Positions 22,475 to 30,399 of a DNA stretch of 36,936 nt are shown piece after piece. Numbering within the stretch: position 1 is the first letter of the stretch; each line of letters starts with the position of its first letter. The stretch spans positions 1 to 36,936 of the forward strand of contig DJYJ01000020.1 of assembly GCA_002450075.1 (NCBI GenBank). Direction: 5' to 3'. Below the pieces are notes generated by a model. It was not told the origin of the DNA and did not search any database. It saw nothing but the letters and a program-made list of their open reading frames with translations. The position numbers and the translations under genes are program-made. The stretch is from Clostridiales bacterium UBA6981 (GTDB lineage Bacteria > Bacillota > Clostridia > Oscillospirales > Oscillospiraceae).

Positions 22475-22516
22475 CCGAAACAAGCCTGTCTGAAATATAA
22501 GACGGGCTTTTTTCGG
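22475..22516 (+). terminator. Intrinsic terminator after rpmB
   Basis: AAGCCTGTCT pairs with AGACGGGCTT, followed by a T-run; an outer CCGAAA/TTTCGG extends the stem. The following 22517-22822 holds no supportable gene. It has a GGCGG/CCGCC hairpin and a GGGAAATAC...AGTATTCC motif like that near 3920. Confidence 0.9.
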
Positions 22517-22822
22517 TATTATAGAGGTAAACGGCGAACGGGCTCAGCTTCGGCACATCCGGCGGACGATTTCCGCCCTGGTTTTGTCACATTCTCTTTT
22601 ATTAGAGACTAAAACCCGGCCAAGCCTCCCGATTCGCATCGGCCTGTTTTCCGCCATGCTTCGTTATCCGAGCCGGGAAATACACAAAGTATTCCTCCGC
22701 CTCGGCTGCCTCGCCTGACGAAAAACATGCTCGCTGCTCGGTCGGTCGTTTTAACCGGGTTTCAGTCTTTTTCCCCTTTCTTCATTCCGGCAAAATCATC
22801 TTTCAAAACGGAGGGCATTCCC

Positions 22823-23392
22823 ATGAAGCTTCTTGAAGACCGCATCCTGTCCGACGGCAAAGTGCTGCCCGGCGGCATTCTGAAGGTGGACAACTTTCTC
22901 AATCACCAGATCGACACGGCGCTGCTCTATGAGATGGCGCGGGAGCTGCACCGTCTCTTCGGCGGCGAGGGCGTGACCAAGGTGCTGACGATCGAGGCCA
23001 GCGGCATCGCCATCGCGGCCATGACCGGGTATGTCTTCGGCTGCCCGATGGTCTTTGCCAAAAAGAGCAAGACGAAAAACCTCTCCGACCGCGTTTACAG
23101 CGCGGAGGTCGAATCCTTTACCCACGGCAACACGAACACCGTGCTGGTGTCGAAGGACTATATCCGGCCGGGCGACCGCGTGCTGATCGTGGATGATTTT
23201 CTCGCCACCGGCGCGGCGCTCGTCGGGCTCAAGGCGCTGTGCGAGCAGGCCGGGGCGACGGTCGTCGGCGCGGGCATCGCGATCGAAAAGGTCTTTCAGG
23301 GCGGCGGGGACAAGCTGCGCGCCGCGGGTCTGCGTGTGGAATCGCTGGCCAGGATCGCCGAAATGCGCGATGACGGTCTGCGCTTTTGCTGA
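22823..23392 (+). CDS. xpt: Xanthine phosphoribosyltransferase
   Basis: A 189-residue type I PRTase, the Xpt length. It starts MKLLEDRILSDGKVLPGGILKVD, matching family N-termini. The PRPP-binding loop is VLIVDDFLATGAAL (about 122-135). It converts xanthine (and likely guanine) to the nucleotide in purine salvage. ACGGAGGG lies upstream of the ATG at 22823; the open frame extends further 5' without a better start. No purine riboswitch was found upstream of this gene, although one lies directly downstream, before the transporter operon. Confidence 0.93.
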   Translation: MKLLEDRILSDGKVLPGGILKVDNFLNHQIDTALLYEMARELHRLFGGEGVTKVLTIEASGIAIAAMTGYVFGCPMVFAKKSKTKNLSDRVYSAEVESFTHGNTNTVLVSKDYIRPGDRVLIVDDFLATGAALVGLKALCEQAGATVVGAGIAIEKVFQGGGDKLRAAGLRVESLARIAEMRDDGLRFC

Positions 23393-23477
23393 GGGGCTTT
23401 TCCGCCGTTTTCCACAATTTCCCTACAAATCCTTAAACCATTCTCCCGCAATCGTTTCCGGGTTTTAGCGCGTTAAA

Positions 23478-23506
23478 GCGGTTTTGTGCGATATGTACAA
23501 AACCGC
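23478..23506 (+). terminator. Probable terminator after xpt
   Basis: GCGGTTTTGT pairs perfectly with ACAAAACCGC, followed by CTCTTTATT. The T-run is weak. Confidence 0.6.
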
Positions 23507-23543
23507 CTCTTTATTCCTGTGCAAATATGCAAAAATGCCACAC

Positions 23544-23572
23544 TTGACTTTTGTCGGCTTTGCTGTTATTTT
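23544..23572 (+). promoter_or_regulatory. Promoter of the riboswitch/BMP operon
   Basis: TTGACT (23544-23549), a 17-nt spacer and TATTTT (23567-23572), about 25 nt before the riboswitch P1 stem. Confidence 0.65.
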
Positions 23573-23596
23573 AAGGGCGTAAAAACCGAATACCGC

Positions 23597-23667
23597 TTTC
23601 GATATATAGCAAATGATATGGATTTGAAGTTTCTACCCGGACGCCGTAAATGACCGGACTATCGAAA
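23597..23667 (+). promoter_or_regulatory. Purine riboswitch, guanine type
   Basis: P1 is formed by TTTCGATA and TATCGAAA. The conserved core reads AAATGATATGG, then AAGTTTCTACC, then CCGTAAA, and closes with GGACTAT. The C in GACTAT corresponds to position 74, which specifies guanine/hypoxanthine rather than adenine (which has T). A terminator follows at 23716-23758. It controls a BMP-family transporter, which fits purine nucleoside uptake. Confidence 0.92.
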
Positions 23668-23715
23668 ACCAACTTAAGACGCAGTTTTTTCCTGCTGCGC
23701 CTCATCTTTGTTTTT

Positions 23716-23758
23716 CGCATTGTCTTTGTCGTTTCACCGGCAAGGCAGTGCGTTTTTT
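23716..23758 (+). terminator. Riboswitch expression-platform terminator
   Basis: CGCATTGTCTTTG pairs with CAAGGCAGTGCG through several G-U pairs, followed by TTTTTT. It lies about 50 nt after the aptamer and 48 nt before the first gene, so ligand binding probably turns the operon off. Confidence 0.75.
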
Positions 23759-23806
23759 GCTTCTTATGGCTGGCGGTACTCGGAATAAGAAAAAAGGAGA
23801 AACAAA

Positions 23807-25075
23807 ATGAAAAAGATTCTTGCTCTGATCCTTGCGCTCGCGATGATCTTTGCGCTCGCCGCCTGCGGCCAGGCTGCCGCCCCCGCCGCGAACGAGGCTC
23901 CCGCCGCCGAGAACAACGCCCCCGCCGAGGAAGCCGCTCCCGCCGCTGAGGCTGCCGAGCCCGCCGCCGAGGCCAAGACCGTCAAGGCCGGCTTCATCTT
24001 CCTGCACGACGAGAACTCCACCTATGACCTCAACTTCATCAACGCTGCCAAGGAAGCCTGCGAGAAGCTGGGTGTTGAGTACCTGCTCAAGACCGGTGTT
24101 CCCGAGGGCCAGGAGTGCTATGACGCCGCCGCCGAGCTCGTCGATGAAGGCTGCAACTTTATTTTCGCTGACTCCTTCGGTCACGAGCCCTTCCTGCTGC
24201 AGGCTGCCAAGGAGTTCCCCGAGGTCCAGTTCTGCCACGCCACCGGCACCCAGGCGCACACCGCCGGCACCCCCAACTACCACAACGCGTTTGCCTCCAT
24301 CTATGAAGGCCGTTTCCTGGGCGGCGTTGCTGCCGGTCTGAAGCTCAACGAGATGATCGAGAACGGCGAGATCACCGCTGATCAGGCCAAGGTCGGCTAC
24401 ATCGGCGCGTTCCCCTATGCCGAAGTCGTTTCCGGCTTCACCTCCTTCTTCCTCGGCGTTCGCTACGTCTGCCCCTCCGCCACGATGGACGTGACCTTCA
24501 CCAACTCCTGGTACGATCCGACCCTCGAGAAGGAAGGCGCCACCAAGCTGATCAACAACGGCTGCGTTCTGATTTCCGAGCACGCCGACTCCATGGGCGC
24601 TCCCACCGAGTGCGAGGCCAACGGCATCCCCTTCGTGTTCTACAACGGCTCCGCCGCTGACGCCTGCCCCAACACCTTCATCGTCGCTTCCCGTATCAAC
24701 TGGGCTCCTTACATGGAGTTTGCCATGAGCTGCGTGATGAACGGCGAGGAGATCCCCGCTGACTGGACCGGCACCATCGCCACCGGCTCTGTCGAGCTGA
24801 CCGAGGTCAACGAGCAGGCCGCCGCTGCCGGCACCGCCGACAAGCTGGCCGAAGTCAAGGCCGCTCTCGAGGACGGCTCTCTGAAGGTTTTCGACACCGC
24901 CACCTTCACCAAGGACGGCGCACCTCTGACCGAGTACCTTGCCGACGTTGACGATATGGGCGACTTCCAGCCCGAGACTCAGGTCGTTTCCGACGGCTAC
25001 TTCCACGAGTCCGAGTTCCGCAGCGCTCCTTACTTCGATCTGTTCATCGACGGCATCACCAATCTCGACGCCTGA
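23807..25075 (+). CDS. BMP-family nucleoside ABC transporter lipoprotein
   Basis: A 422-residue substrate-binding lipoprotein. The signal peptide ends in the lipobox LAAC with Cys20. An Ala/Glu/Pro-rich linker runs to about residue 57. The Bmp/Med fold follows: VKAGFIFLHDENSTYDLNF, YDAAAELVDEGCNFIFADSFG, GRFLGGVAAGLKL and VGYIGAFPYAEVVSGFTSFFLGV. Relatives bind purine nucleosides outside the membrane. AAAAGGAG precedes the ATG. It is the first gene behind the riboswitch. Codon use is strongly biased to C-ending codons, as in highly expressed genes. Confidence 0.94.
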   Translation: MKKILALILALAMIFALAACGQAAAPAANEAPAAENNAPAEEAAPAAEAAEPAAEAKTVKAGFIFLHDENSTYDLNFINAAKEACEKLGVEYLLKTGVPEGQECYDAAAELVDEGCNFIFADSFGHEPFLLQAAKEFPEVQFCHATGTQAHTAGTPNYHNAFASIYEGRFLGGVAAGLKLNEMIENGEITADQAKVGYIGAFPYAEVVSGFTSFFLGVRYVCPSATMDVTFTNSWYDPTLEKEGATKLINNGCVLISEHADSMGAPTECEANGIPFVFYNGSAADACPNTFIVASRINWAPYMEFAMSCVMNGEEIPADWTGTIATGSVELTEVNEQAAAAGTADKLAEVKAALEDGSLKVFDTATFTKDGAPLTEYLADVDDMGDFQPETQVVSDGYFHESEFRSAPYFDLFIDGITNLDA

Positions 25076-25086
25076 TCCTACACATT

Positions 25087-25122
25087 CTGGGAAGTCCCGG
25101 TATGTCCTCCGGGACTTCCCAG
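25087..25122 (+). other. Intercistronic hairpin 1
   Basis: CTGGGAAGTCCCGG pairs perfectly with CCGGGACTTCCCAG, with no T-run. It probably stabilises the 3' end of the lipoprotein message or acts as a partial terminator. Confidence 0.65.
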
Positions 25123-25152
25123 ATGCTTCATATCGCTCGCTTTTTGCCGCAG

Positions 25153-25212
25153 GATATGCTGCAAAGAGCAGCGTGGGGGCAACAGTCCCTGCGTTGCTCT
25201 TTACAGCATATC
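25153..25212 (+). other. Intercistronic hairpin 2
   Basis: GATATGCTG plus AAAGAGCA pairs with TGCTCTTT plus CAGCATATC, a long bulged stem just upstream of the ATPase gene. Confidence 0.6.
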
Positions 25213-25271
25213 GCCATTTATATTAACTCTTGATCTTCTGATCGGATATCGGTATCAAAGGAGGACTGACA

Positions 25272-26801
25272 TTGGACAACAAGACCCCCGCCGTCAAAAT
25301 GCGCAACATTACCAAGACCTTCGGCCCGGTCGTGGCCAACGACAAGGTCTGGCTGGACATCTACCGCGGCGAGATCCTGGCGCTGCTGGGCGAAAACGGC
25401 AGCGGCAAGACCACGCTGATGAACATGCTCTCCGGCATTTACTTTCCGGACGAGGGCTCGATCTCGATCGACGGCAAGGACGTGGTGATCCGTTCTCCGA
25501 AGGACGCCTTCGCGCTGGGCATCGGCATGATCCACCAGCACTTCAAGCTGGTCGACGTGCTCTCGGCCGCGGAAAACATCGTGCTCGGGCTGCCGGGCAA
25601 GCTCGATCTCAAGAGCGCTTCGCAGAAGATCCGCGAGATCTGCGACGCCTACGGCTTTGAGGTCGACCCCGACCAGAAGATCTATGACATGTCCGTTTCC
25701 CAGAAGCAGACCGTGGAGATCGTCAAGGTGCTCTACCGCGGCGCGGACATCCTGATCCTGGACGAGCCCACCGCCGTGCTGACCCCGCAGGAGACGGACA
25801 AGCTCTTTGCCGTGCTGCGCAACATGCGCAACGACGGCAAGGCCATCGTCATCATCACCCACAAGATGCACGAGGTCGAGGCGCTCTCCGACCGCGTGGC
25901 GATCCTGCGCCACGGCCAGTTCATCGGCGACATGCCGACGAGCAAGACCAACGCCCAGGAAATGACCAACATGATGGTCGGCCACGCCGTCACCCTGAAC
26001 ATCGACCGTCCCGAGCCGGTGAACCCCAAGCCCCGCATCGAGGTCAAGGGGCTGACCGTGCGCAACATCGAGGGCATCGTCAAGCTCGACGACGTCTCCT
26101 TCACCGCCAACTCCGGCGAGATCCTGGGCATCGCGGGCATCTCCGGCTGCGGCCAGAAGGAGCTGCTCGAGGCGATCGCCGGTCTCCAGCCGGTGGAGAG
26201 CGGCTCGATCAGCTATATTGAAGACGACGGCAGCCGTGAAGAGCTGCTGGGCAAGGATCCTCTCGCGATCGCCGAGATGGGCGTCGCCCTCTCCTTCGTG
26301 CCGGAGGACCGTCTGGGCATGGGCCTTGTCGGCAACATGGACCTTTCCGATAACATGATGCTCCGCTCCTTCCGCCGCGGCCACGGCCTGTTTACCGACC
26401 GCCGCAGCCCCAAGAAGCTCGCGGAGACCGTTGTGCAGGAGCTGGAGGTCTCGACGCCGAGTGTTTCGACGCCGGTGCGCCGTCTCTCCGGCGGCAACGT
26501 GCAGAAGGTGCTTGTCGGCCGCGAGATCGCAAACGCCCCCACCGTGCTGCTGACGGCCTACGCCGTGCGCGGACTGGATATCAACTCCTCCTACACGATC
26601 TATGATCTGATCAACCGCCAGAAGGCCGCGGGCGTCGCCGTCATCTACGTCGGCGAGGATCTGGACGTCCTGCTGGAGCTGGCCGACCGCATCCTCGTGC
26701 TCTGCGGCGGAAAGGTAAGCGGTATCGTACCCGGCCGCGGCGCGAAGAAGCGTGAGGTCGGCATGATGATGACGAAGCTGGGAGGTGCCAAAGATGAATA
26801 A
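25272..26801 (+). CDS. Nucleoside ABC transporter ATPase, two NBDs (YufO/NupO type)
   Basis: A 509-residue protein with two ATP-binding domains. The first has Walker A GENGSGKTT (40-48), signature MSVSQKQTVEI and Walker B ILILDEPTAVLTPQE. The second (about 258-509) has the reduced loop GISGCGQKELLEAIAG, signature LSGGNVQKVLVGREI and an altered Walker B region, VLLTAYAVRGLDINS, where relatives read QPTRGLD. It starts at TTG, 7 nt after AAAGGAGG. It powers uptake with the two permeases that follow. ATP hydrolysis may rely on the first site. Confidence 0.93.
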   Translation: MDNKTPAVKMRNITKTFGPVVANDKVWLDIYRGEILALLGENGSGKTTLMNMLSGIYFPDEGSISIDGKDVVIRSPKDAFALGIGMIHQHFKLVDVLSAAENIVLGLPGKLDLKSASQKIREICDAYGFEVDPDQKIYDMSVSQKQTVEIVKVLYRGADILILDEPTAVLTPQETDKLFAVLRNMRNDGKAIVIITHKMHEVEALSDRVAILRHGQFIGDMPTSKTNAQEMTNMMVGHAVTLNIDRPEPVNPKPRIEVKGLTVRNIEGIVKLDDVSFTANSGEILGIAGISGCGQKELLEAIAGLQPVESGSISYIEDDGSREELLGKDPLAIAEMGVALSFVPEDRLGMGLVGNMDLSDNMMLRSFRRGHGLFTDRRSPKKLAETVVQELEVSTPSVSTPVRRLSGGNVQKVLVGREIANAPTVLLTAYAVRGLDINSSYTIYDLINRQKAAGVAVIYVGEDLDVLLELADRILVLCGGKVSGIVPGRGAKKREVGMMMTKLGGAKDE

Positions 26802-27897
26802 TCGCCCGCGCGAGCCTCTGTTCCACATCGCCAAGCGCGGCACGCTGCGCTGGTACCAAACCTGGGCCATCCGCGGCGGCGCGCTGCTGCTGGCGCTGAT
26901 CGTCTGCGGCATCATCACCTCCTCCGTCACCGGGGAGGATCCGATCCGGGTTTATGTGGCCATTTTCAAGGGATCCTTCGGCACACCGCGCAAATTCTGG
27001 GTCCTGACGCAGAACATTGCCATGCTGCTGTGCGTATCGCTTGCCGTTACGCCCGCCTTCCGCATGCGCTGCTGGAATCTCGGCGGCGAGGGTCAGGCTC
27101 TGATCGGCGGACTTGCGGCCGCTGCCTGCATGATCCTGCTGTCCGACTCTCTTCCCGGCTGGGCCGTTATCGTCTGCATGACCGTCACAAGCGTCCTCGC
27201 CGGCGCGATCTGGGCGGCCGTCCCCGCTTTCTTCAAGGCCCGCTTCAACACCAACGAAACGCTCTTCACGCTGATGATGAACTATGTTGCGATGCAGCTT
27301 GTAGCCTATTACTGCGTCGTATGGGAATCTCCCAAGGGCTCGGGCAACATCGGCATCATCAACCCCAACAGCCACATCGGCTGGTTCCCGCAGATCGGCA
27401 CCAACAAATATCTGCTGAACATCATCATTGTCGCGCTTGTCTGTGTGGCGATGTATATTTACCTGAACTACTCCAAGCACGGCTATGAGATCGCCGTCGT
27501 CGGCGAGAGCGAACGCACCGCCCGCTATGTCGGCATCAAGGTCGACCGCGTCATCATCCGCACGATGCTGCTCTCCGGTGCGGTCTGCGGTCTGGCGGGT
27601 CTTCTGCTCGTCGGCGGCACAAACCACACGCTCACCACAAGCATCGTCGACGGCCGCGGCTTTACCGCCGTCATGGTCTCGTGGCTGGCCAAGTTCAACC
27701 CGATCTGGATGATCCTTACAAGCTTTCTGCTGGTCTTTCTGGACCGCGGCGCAAGCGAAATCGCCACGAGCTTTTCCCTTAACCAGTCCTTCGGCGATAT
27801 TCTGACCGGCATCATCCTGTTTTTCATCATCGGAAGCGAGTTCTTTATCAACTATCAGCTCAAATTCCGCAAGAGCGCCGGAAAGGAGGACAAATAA
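26794..27897 (+). CDS. Nucleoside ABC transporter permease (YufP/NupP type)
   Basis: A 367-residue membrane protein with about nine or ten hydrophobic segments. The family block FRMRCWNLGGEGQALIGGLAA is near residues 87-107, and the cytoplasmic coupling region GESERTARYVGIKVDRVI is near 233-250. The ATG at 26794 overlaps the last codons of the ATPase gene by 8 nt and has GGAGG 8 nt upstream; a GTG at 26785 overlaps that site and is rejected. It forms the channel with the next gene's product. Confidence 0.94.
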   Translation: MNNRPREPLFHIAKRGTLRWYQTWAIRGGALLLALIVCGIITSSVTGEDPIRVYVAIFKGSFGTPRKFWVLTQNIAMLLCVSLAVTPAFRMRCWNLGGEGQALIGGLAAAACMILLSDSLPGWAVIVCMTVTSVLAGAIWAAVPAFFKARFNTNETLFTLMMNYVAMQLVAYYCVVWESPKGSGNIGIINPNSHIGWFPQIGTNKYLLNIIIVALVCVAMYIYLNYSKHGYEIAVVGESERTARYVGIKVDRVIIRTMLLSGAVCGLAGLLLVGGTNHTLTTSIVDGRGFTAVMVSWLAKFNPIWMILTSFLLVFLDRGASEIATSFSLNQSFGDILTGIILFFIIGSEFFINYQLKFRKSAGKEDK

Positions 27898-27900
27898 GTC

Positions 27901-28890
27901 ATGTTCGACATCGTATCCTTCATTCCCCGTGCGATCGTCCAGGGCATCCCGCTTCTGCTTGGCAGCACGGGCGAAACCCTGACCGAGAAGTCCGGCAACC
28001 TGAACCTCGGTATCCCCGGCATCATGTACGTCGGCGGCATCAGCGGCGTTATCGGCTCGTTTTATTACGAGCAGGCCGCCGGCAGCGGCTTCAACCCGAC
28101 GCTCGGGGTCCTGATCCCGCTTGTCTGCTGCCTGCTTGGGTCACTGCTGATGGGGCTTTTGTACTGCTTCCTGACCGTCACGCTGCGCGCCAACCAGAAC
28201 GTCACCGGTCTTGCGCTGACGACCTTCGGCGTCGGCTTCGGCAACTTCTTCGGCGGCTCGCTGATCAAGCTCTCCGGCAGCTCGCTGCCCTCCATCATTC
28301 TCTCCGCCACCAGCAACGCCTTCCGCCGCAGTCTCCCGGCGGCCGAGCGTCTGGGCTGGTTCGGCAAAATTTTCCTCAGCTACGGCTTTCTCGCCTATGT
28401 GGCGGTGATCATTGCGCTCGTTGCTTCGTATTTCCTTAACCGCACCCGCACCGGCCTGCATCTGCGTGCCGTGGGCGAAAGCCCCAACACCGCGGACGCC
28501 GCCGGCGTCAACGTGGCACGCTATAAGTATGCGGCGACCTGTATCGGTTCGATGATCGCGGGCCTCGGCGGGCTGTACTATGTGATGGACTACGCCTCCG
28601 GCGTGTGGGCCAACGACGCCTTCGGCGACCGCGGCTGGCTTGCCATCGCGCTGGTCATCTTCACCGTGTGGCGCCCGAACGTGGGCGTGCTGGCCTCGTT
28701 CCTGTTCGGCGGACTGTATATCGTCCACATGTACATCCCCTCCGGCATGAACCTGGCCGTCAAGGAGCTGTACAAGATGCTGCCCTATGTGGTCACGATC
28801 ATTGTGCTGGTCATTACCTCGATGCGCAACCGCCGCGAGAACCAGCCCCCCGCCTCGCTGGGTCTGCCGTACTTCCGCGAAGAGCGGTGA
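27901..28890 (+). CDS. Nucleoside ABC transporter permease (YufQ/NupQ type)
   Basis: A 329-residue multi-helix permease. GETLTEKSGNLNLGIPGIMYVGG (about 23-45) is the characteristic N-terminal block, and LRAVGESPNTADAAGVNVARYKY (about 190-212) is the ATPase-coupling region. It starts 3 nt after the previous gene, with AGGAGG inside that gene's end. The pair forms the heterodimeric channel of the BMP transporter. It is the last gene of the operon. Confidence 0.94.
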   Translation: MFDIVSFIPRAIVQGIPLLLGSTGETLTEKSGNLNLGIPGIMYVGGISGVIGSFYYEQAAGSGFNPTLGVLIPLVCCLLGSLLMGLLYCFLTVTLRANQNVTGLALTTFGVGFGNFFGGSLIKLSGSSLPSIILSATSNAFRRSLPAAERLGWFGKIFLSYGFLAYVAVIIALVASYFLNRTRTGLHLRAVGESPNTADAAGVNVARYKYAATCIGSMIAGLGGLYYVMDYASGVWANDAFGDRGWLAIALVIFTVWRPNVGVLASFLFGGLYIVHMYIPSGMNLAVKELYKMLPYVVTIIVLVITSMRNRRENQPPASLGLPYFREER

Positions 28891-28893
28891 CGA

Positions 28894-28927
28894 TAGTTTC
28901 TAGTATCTGGTTTCTAGTTTCTAGTAT
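28894..28927. repeat. TTTCTAG repeat string
   Basis: Several TAGTTTCTAGTATCT-like units in tandem just after the permease stop. The same units form the palindrome around the IS at 16804-18116. Confidence 0.6.
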
Positions 28928-28949
28928 TTGTTTTCAGCTGTAAAAAGAG

Positions 28950-28980
28950 GCTCGCTGTCTGAGCGGCAGCGGGCTTTTTT
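28950..28980 (+). terminator. Terminator of the nucleoside transporter operon
   Basis: GCTCGCTGTC pairs with GGCAGCGGGC (two G-U pairs), followed by TTTTTT. Confidence 0.85.
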
Positions 28981-28987
28981 CTTTCTC

Positions 28988-29016
28988 TTGACTTTTGCGT
29001 TTTAGCGTGATAATGT
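28988..29016 (+). promoter_or_regulatory. lysA promoter
   Basis: TTGACT (28988-28993), a 17-nt spacer and TAATGT (29011-29016), about 28 nt before the lysA start. No lysine riboswitch or T-box fits in this short leader. Confidence 0.6.
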
Positions 29017-29044
29017 AATGAAAAGCAAACAAGGAGGGTCGCGC

Positions 29045-30340
29045 ATGCTGAGCGACAACATTTCCCGCGATGAGAACGGCGCGCTGTGCTTTGCCGGGCA
29101 GCGCGTGGACGCGCTAGCGGACCGCTGGGGCACGCCGCTGTATCTGATGGACGAGGACCGCATCCGCCAAAACTGCCGGATGTACCTTTCTGCCTTCCGC
29201 GAAAGCTTCGGCGGTGACGCGCTGCCGCTCTATGCGGGCAAGGCCGCCTCCTTCCGCCGGATGTACCGGATCATGGCCGAGGAGGGCATGGGCGTCGACG
29301 CCGTCTCCCCCGGCGAGATCGCGACCGCGCTCTCGGCCGGCTTTCCGGCGGATAAGATCTACTATCACGGCGACGGCAAGACCGACGCGGACATCCGCTA
29401 TGCGCTCTCCGCGGGCGTGGGCTGCTTCATCGTGGACAACGGCGACGAGCTGATCGCGCTCAACGAGATCGCCGCGGCGCTCGGCAAGAGGCAGAAGGTG
29501 CTGCTGCGCATCACGCCGGGCATCGACCCGCACACCTACGAGGCCGTCAACACCGGCGCGGTGGACGTCAAGTTCGGCGTCCCGGTCGAGACCGGGCAGG
29601 CGATGGAGTTTGTACGCGCGGCGCTGACGATGGACCGGCTCGATCTCGCAGGGCTGCACTGCCACGTGGGCTCGATGGTCTTTGACGAGGACGTGTTTTT
29701 GCGCACGGTCGATCTGATGGTCGGCTTTATGGCCGAGGTAAAGAGCGAGCTCTCTCTTTCCTTCCGCGAGCTCAACCTGGGCGGCGGCTACGGCGTGCGC
29801 TATACGGACGGCGACCCCGCCGCCGACATCCCCGCCCGCATCGCCGAGGTCGCGGCACGGCTGCGGCGGCGGCTGGACGAGGCCGGGCTGGAAGAGCCGC
29901 GGTTTTTGATGGAGCCGGGGCGCAGCATCGTGGCGGACGCGGGCATGACGGTCTATACCGTCTGCAGCGTCAAGCGCATCCCGGGCTATAAGAGCTATAT
30001 CATCACCGACGGCGGCATGACCGACAATCCGCGCTACTGTCTCTACGGCGCGCGCTATACGGTGCTGCACGCCGAAGGGCGCAGCGGCCTGCGGGCGATC
30101 TTTGACCTGGCCGGGCGCTGCTGCGAGAGCGGCGACATCCTGCAGCCCGCCGTCAGTCTGCCGGCCAACACCGGCCGCGGCGACCGCATCGCCGTCTGCA
30201 CGACGGGGGCATACAACTATTCGATGGCCTCGAACTACAACCGCTTTCCGCGGCCGCCGGTCGTGATGCTGCGCGGCGGGGAGGACTATGCCGCCGTGCG
30301 CCGCGAGACGGTCGAGGATGTCTGTGCGCTGGATCTTTGA
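29045..30340 (+). CDS. lysA: Diaminopimelate decarboxylase
   Basis: A 431-residue PLP enzyme of the alanine racemase-like fold. Lys66 in LPLYAGKAASF binds PLP. HCHVGSM (about 210), LNLGGGYGVRY (about 248), EPGRSIVADAG and the late CESGD with the catalytic Cys are all present. It converts meso-diaminopimelate to lysine, the last step of lysine synthesis. AAGGAGGG lies 9 nt upstream of the ATG at 29045. It is monocistronic between its own promoter and terminator. Confidence 0.95.
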   Translation: MLSDNISRDENGALCFAGQRVDALADRWGTPLYLMDEDRIRQNCRMYLSAFRESFGGDALPLYAGKAASFRRMYRIMAEEGMGVDAVSPGEIATALSAGFPADKIYYHGDGKTDADIRYALSAGVGCFIVDNGDELIALNEIAAALGKRQKVLLRITPGIDPHTYEAVNTGAVDVKFGVPVETGQAMEFVRAALTMDRLDLAGLHCHVGSMVFDEDVFLRTVDLMVGFMAEVKSELSLSFRELNLGGGYGVRYTDGDPAADIPARIAEVAARLRRRLDEAGLEEPRFLMEPGRSIVADAGMTVYTVCSVKRIPGYKSYIITDGGMTDNPRYCLYGARYTVLHAEGRSGLRAIFDLAGRCCESGDILQPAVSLPANTGRGDRIAVCTTGAYNYSMASNYNRFPRPPVVMLRGGEDYAAVRRETVEDVCALDL

Positions 30341-30359
30341 TAGTCTTTGACAGAAAAAC

Positions 30360-30387
30360 AGCCCCTGTTCCCGCGGGAACAGGGGCT
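30360..30387. terminator. Bidirectional terminator between lysA and the PTS-like gene
   Basis: A 28-nt perfect palindrome, AGCCCCTGTTCCCG and its complement, with an A-run on its left and a T-rich right flank, so it can stop transcription from both convergent genes. Confidence 0.85.
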
Positions 30388-30399
30388 TTGTCTGTTTCA

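Noticed and set aside
22517..22822. A purine riboswitch upstream of xpt
   Set aside because: None of the core motifs (GATATGG, TTTCTACC, CCGTAAA) occurs here; the only copy is at 23597-23667.
28891..29044. Lysine riboswitch or T-box before lysA
   Set aside because: The leader after the promoter is only about 25-30 nt, too short for either.
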